A stretch of DNA of 64,000 bases from contig JAOTOM010002330.1 in the NCBI GenBank assembly GCA_034440615.1, positions 1-64,000 of the forward strand, read 5' to 3'. Each line of letters opens with the position of its first letter. The stretch's first letter is position 1. The notes beneath the pieces are model-generated. The model ran no database searches, was not told the origin of the DNA, and saw only the letters and a program-made list of their open reading frames with translations. Below, piece after piece: positions 59,937 through 64,000 of the stretch. The DNA comes from Ashinkailepas kermadecensis (Eukaryota > Arthropoda > Thecostraca > Neolepadidae). The translations under genes were made by a program, and so were the position numbers.

Positions 59937-60837
59937 GGCGAGCCGCATAGAGAAGGGCCGGCTCGTCCAGTTAGGCAGCAGGTAACGAACACCCACGATG
60001 TTGGGCCGCATTTAGTTGCCATTCAGTGCAGCGCCGCCGTCCGGTGTATTTTGCGAGCGACCCGCCGTAAGTATCTGAAACGCCATTCAGTGTGACGAGC
60101 CCGTCATGAGATGACGCTGGGCGAAATCATCGCTGAATGAGGCCGACCGGCACGCGGACACTACCGAGCGACTTAAGTTTGATGGACGTCGGCGTGGGCA
60201 CCACCAATGTGCCATCCATTTAGCACGTCAAGGTGAGGTGCACGGTCCGATCAGGTAATCCTGCCCATAGGCCCCCGGACAATGGCTGCAGAGGATGGAC
60301 GGGCGCGCCGTGACACAAACAGCGGATTAGCGGCGCGCCGCTCACGGCAGGTGGCCGCGCACGGCGACGGGGCGACGGGGCGTGGGCGGCGGACAGGGTG
60401 CCGACGACACGGCTGGAGGTCCCGGGCGGGCCGCGGGGGTCCCGACCCCCTGGTTTGGTTCCCCTGCTGATGTTAATTTGTCGTTTTCCCTATTCAATCT
60501 GAAAATATGTTCTGTAAATAAGGACCTGGGTCCTCTGGCTTGGTGAGAAATGTCCAGCCATGACCAGCCGCCACAGCTGGTCAGGGCAAACCAGCTCATG
60601 ACACCTGGTCAGTGGCGACGTGTCGTGCCGCGTCCGTGGCTGCCCACGGCGCCGCTGACCGGCCCCGACCCTGTGACCGTCGAGGCATCGAGGGTTGGCC
60701 CGCGGCCGACGGGTCCCTCGGCGCCGGCGGGGGTCCGTCGACTCTGGTGTCTCGTGTGGAGCCATGCAATGCCGTCCAACCGCTTCACGCCTCGTAAGAA
60801 CCGGTCCGCAGGCGGTGGAGCGACGCCACACAAGTGA

Positions 60838-61020
60838 GACAATAGTGACGCGCCGCACACACACGCGGCGATAGTGACGCAAGACACACGGGCGGTAACG
60901 GTGCCGCGCAACACACGAGTGACGATACCGACACACGACACACTGGTGGCAGTAATGACGCACCACACGCCCGGTTGCCATGACGACAGACACACAAGTG
61001 ACAACTGTTAGCAATGACAG
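60838..61020. repeat. Degenerate GTGACG/ACACAC repeat
   Basis: Loose repetition of AGTGACGCGCCACACAC, CGATACCGACACACGAC and similar at about 30-35-bp spacing. Confidence 0.55.
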
Positions 61021-62513
61021 AACATGACAAGATAATCTCAACCTGTCGCATTGGCACACGTCACAGCCGATGACGACACACCCTAAATTACCGGCACCTA
61101 CAGTACCCTCGCATACACAATGTTGACCGTGCCATAGCCAAGTATCACAAATATGATCATCGCAGGAACGGCGTTATGCACAAATGTCCGAGGTTTGCTT
61201 TGAGGGTAGCTTATGATTACGCGTCACAGTGCAAACATTGGTCCATGTTCGTTACCCAGGTACACGGCCATTGAGTCATAGAGATGCCAAACCGTGTAAA
61301 CCACACATGCTCAAAGGCATGCGATGCGCATGCCTTCATGCCTTGTTTGTACAGAAAACCTTTCCGAAGCCGATCCAGCACAATAGCGTCGCCGGACATC
61401 ACACACAGATCTTCGGTTGATGATGTGGGAATTACAGACATGCAGATCACTTCTGCACGTGCTAGTGCGCTTACGCCTTCCCGCTCTCAAACACTGAGGA
61501 AATCTCCAGGAAAGAAGTGTTTGCTGAGAGTCTAAAATATATCAGAGTATAGCATGCTATGAAAACAAGCAAGATTATTTGCACATGCAAGAAAGGTTAG
61601 AGAAGCATCCATGGCATTTTACTATGTTATCATAGAACAGATGTCAAATTTTGATGTAGAGCTATAAAGCGAAATGTTAGTCACTTGAAGTCATCATCAA
61701 GCGAATACCATGGGCCGCGCCAAGGCGGGGGACGGGGGACGCGTCTCGCCAAATTTCATGACATTTAGCATCACGCCTATGGCGTAGCATGGAACGATAG
61801 CACCCCTCCCTCAATTCCCATATCGACAACCTGAGGAAATGCCAATGGCCAGGACGATATCTAAAATGCATATGCACGGTGTTGGACTGAAGTTGACCCG
61901 TGAGCATGCGCCAGTTAATCCGGTAATGCAGCATAAAACGTTGATATAATCTTGACTTGAACGAAAGTTTTCGAATATTGATTCAAGTGTAAAATTTCTG
62001 CCACGTCTATAACACTGTTGGTGAAGTTTCCTTGCTGAATCGCAGAGCGTATTTTTGGCTTTCGTGAAAATGTTTGGCCTGACCTACCACGGTAATCATC
62101 ACCCAACACGCCAAAATGGTATGCCCATCAAGTACACAACACTTAGGGACATCGATTGGCAGATTAATTATACCGAAGGCTTAATTGGTTACCGAGATAA
62201 ATCTGGAAGCGGGGTTAGCGCCTCTTAGTAAATAGCTTGAGCAAAGACCCAACTAAAGTCTGGGCTTAGGTAGTAGGCAGGTAATGGATACCCACCGGCT
62301 TGGTGACGAAGTTCACGAAGCGAAACTGGAGTACGGTGTTGTAAATCTGATTAGTTTGAGAACAAACTTTGTCGCGACATGCCCCTGCTCAACTGGCAAC
62401 ACAGGTAAGCACCAGTGTGCCGACGACAGCACGAAGACGTGAGGATTCTGATTCTGATTCTGATGATCATATGATTATACCGCACCACTACCAGTTCCCG
62501 TGAAACGGTGATC
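61021..62513. other. Unassigned region
   Basis: Ordinary AT-moderate sequence with no recognised feature. Confidence 0.45.
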
Positions 62514-62815
<302 letters not shown>

Positions 62816-63726
62816 AGGAAGCGGCTGGCTTCAGATGTCGGTCACTCAACAGAACGTGCTGACTCGCCAGGAAGGTTTTCATGGGAGGCCAGGAGGGTCA
62901 TAGGTGAGTGGTGGCCCTCGAGGACTACATGCATCCTGTGCTGGAAGGTCACCAATAACTCCGGAGGACACTGATGACCTCAGGAGGACGTTGGAACTGT
63001 GGAGGACACGTATAAGGCGTCATTGGAGGCGCTGGACGAGCGAGGGCAGCATGGTGCTCCTCTGCTGCGGGCACGTGACTGTGCGCCATACCGCCACAGG
63101 AGATATGTCAACCAACCGCAACTGGTTTTCTTGGCTACCCGCATACATCCACCTTATTGCGTCCAGTTTTATCGGAAATGGAGAAATTTCGAAAAGAAGT
63201 AAAACCTGTTTCGACAATTCGGTGCATTGCACTCAACTCTGTGATGCGTGCTCGCTATTTGGCAGATGAGCCCAATTCCAACGATAGTGTCTCCAATTTC
63301 GACACATGTACATTGAAGGTAAAAACAAAACAATCCGCTCCACACGAAATTAGCTGCCATGTTGCCGATTTTGGCTAATCTACCGAGTATGGTGTACGTA
63401 TCTCAAACCTAAGTACACTAAGCTGAATTGTCGAATTCACAAAGGTGTCAGCTGTGTGGAGGCCTTGCTTGTCTCAGTCTTCCGGCTCAGTTCATGCTGC
63501 ACACAGCCACTCAGCGCAGCACCCTCTATCAGACTGACACCAGACATGCAGTCGCTCGGCCTTGAGGGACGTAGGTCGCGTGTCATGACGACATGGCCAC
63601 GTGATGGGCGGCTGGCTGCCTGGCCGGTGCCGGTATAGTACCGCCATAAAATGTGTTGTTTAGAAGAAAACATGTGTATTTGAAAGGGTATACCGTGGTG
63701 AAAACATTGAAAATAAAGACTGAGTT

Positions 63727-63900
63727 ATGCTTCACCACCGCAACAAAATAATGATGTACTTTTTGTGATTTATTTCGATTCTTTTTCAGCACGCATAGAC
63801 AAACTATGCGTGGTCGAACAGAATTGAGTTAAATCACAGGAAAAGTAAGTCATTGATCTTTTAGGATGGTGACACAGGTCTCAGATCTAATTCCGAGTGA
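63727..63900 (+). repeat. Right member of a diverged direct repeat pair
   Basis: Partner of 62634-62815, with hairpin CACGCATA / TATGCGTG and the following GATGGTGACACAGGTCTC. The roughly 910 bp between the pair hold no recognised gene. Confidence 0.5.
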
Positions 63901-64000
63901 AAGAATTAGGAGTTGAAACGCTGTTACAAAAGCGAAAGTTATAAAGGTTTGAAAAGTGTGACAGTCGGACCCGGCTGAGACTTCGGATTGGGTCGGGTCG

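Overview
The window is animal nuclear DNA. It shows spliced exons with canonical GT/AG boundaries, introns of several to many kilobases, tRNA-derived retroposons with target-site duplications, and no operon-like gene packing. The one gene I can recognise lies on the minus strand and spans most of the left three quarters of the window. It encodes a three-immunoglobulin-domain receptor of the FGFR family, closest in its motifs to fibroblast growth factor receptor-like 1 (FGFRL1; the planarian relative is nou-darake). I cannot name the species. Large GC-rich introns full of minisatellites, together with a SINE family ending in AAC/AAT-rich tails, would suit a marine invertebrate such as a crustacean, but that is a guess.

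Gene layout, read 5' to 3' on the minus strand: signal-peptide exon (46279-46218); Ig1 first half (31785-31667); Ig1 second half (29503-29347); a linker exon that the intron phases require but I could not find (between 29.3 and 6.0 kb); Ig2 first half (6017-5916); Ig2 second half (5257-5095); Ig3 first half (4110-4001); Ig3 second half (2380-2131). Every adjacent pair except the one flanking the missing linker matches in intron phase, and each Ig domain is split at the same place, just after its W-x-K stretch. The initiator-ATG exon and promoter should lie to the right of 46.3 kb. The transmembrane and cytoplasmic exon should lie to the left of 2.1 kb or outside the window. No kinase sequence is visible.

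The rest is intron and flanking DNA dominated by tandem repeats. I count more than 30 unrelated minisatellite arrays, with units of 12, 18, 22, 30, 31, 32, 35, 40, 44, 46, 47, 48, 53, 61, 67, 90, 91 bp and others. They cover roughly 30% of the window when my coordinates are added up. The largest are a 12-bp array at 35.3-37.3 kb, a nearly perfect 47-bp array at 43.5-45.3 kb, a 48-bp array at 23.1-24.65 kb, a 41-bp-class array at 41.3-42.4 kb and a CCG-rich array at 51.9-52.9 kb. There are also long (GA)n, (CT)n and (TA)n tracts. Nearly all long open reading frames in the window are products of these arrays and are not genes.

Mobile DNA: a full-length tRNA-derived SINE with a 15-bp target-site duplication (42.7 kb), a 59-bp severely 5'-truncated relative with an 11-bp duplication (32.7 kb), a third tail copy (54.9 kb), a roughly 490-bp retroposon with an exact 14-bp duplication (49.1-49.6 kb), two large foldback palindromes (8.8-9.1 and 19.4-19.8 kb), and a non-autonomous terminal-inverted-repeat element (37.8-38.9 kb) that carries a cluster of nuclear-receptor half-sites. 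The most unusual small structure is an 86-nt intronic hairpin at 29580-29665. All three of its mismatches become G-U pairs on the gene's own transcribed strand.
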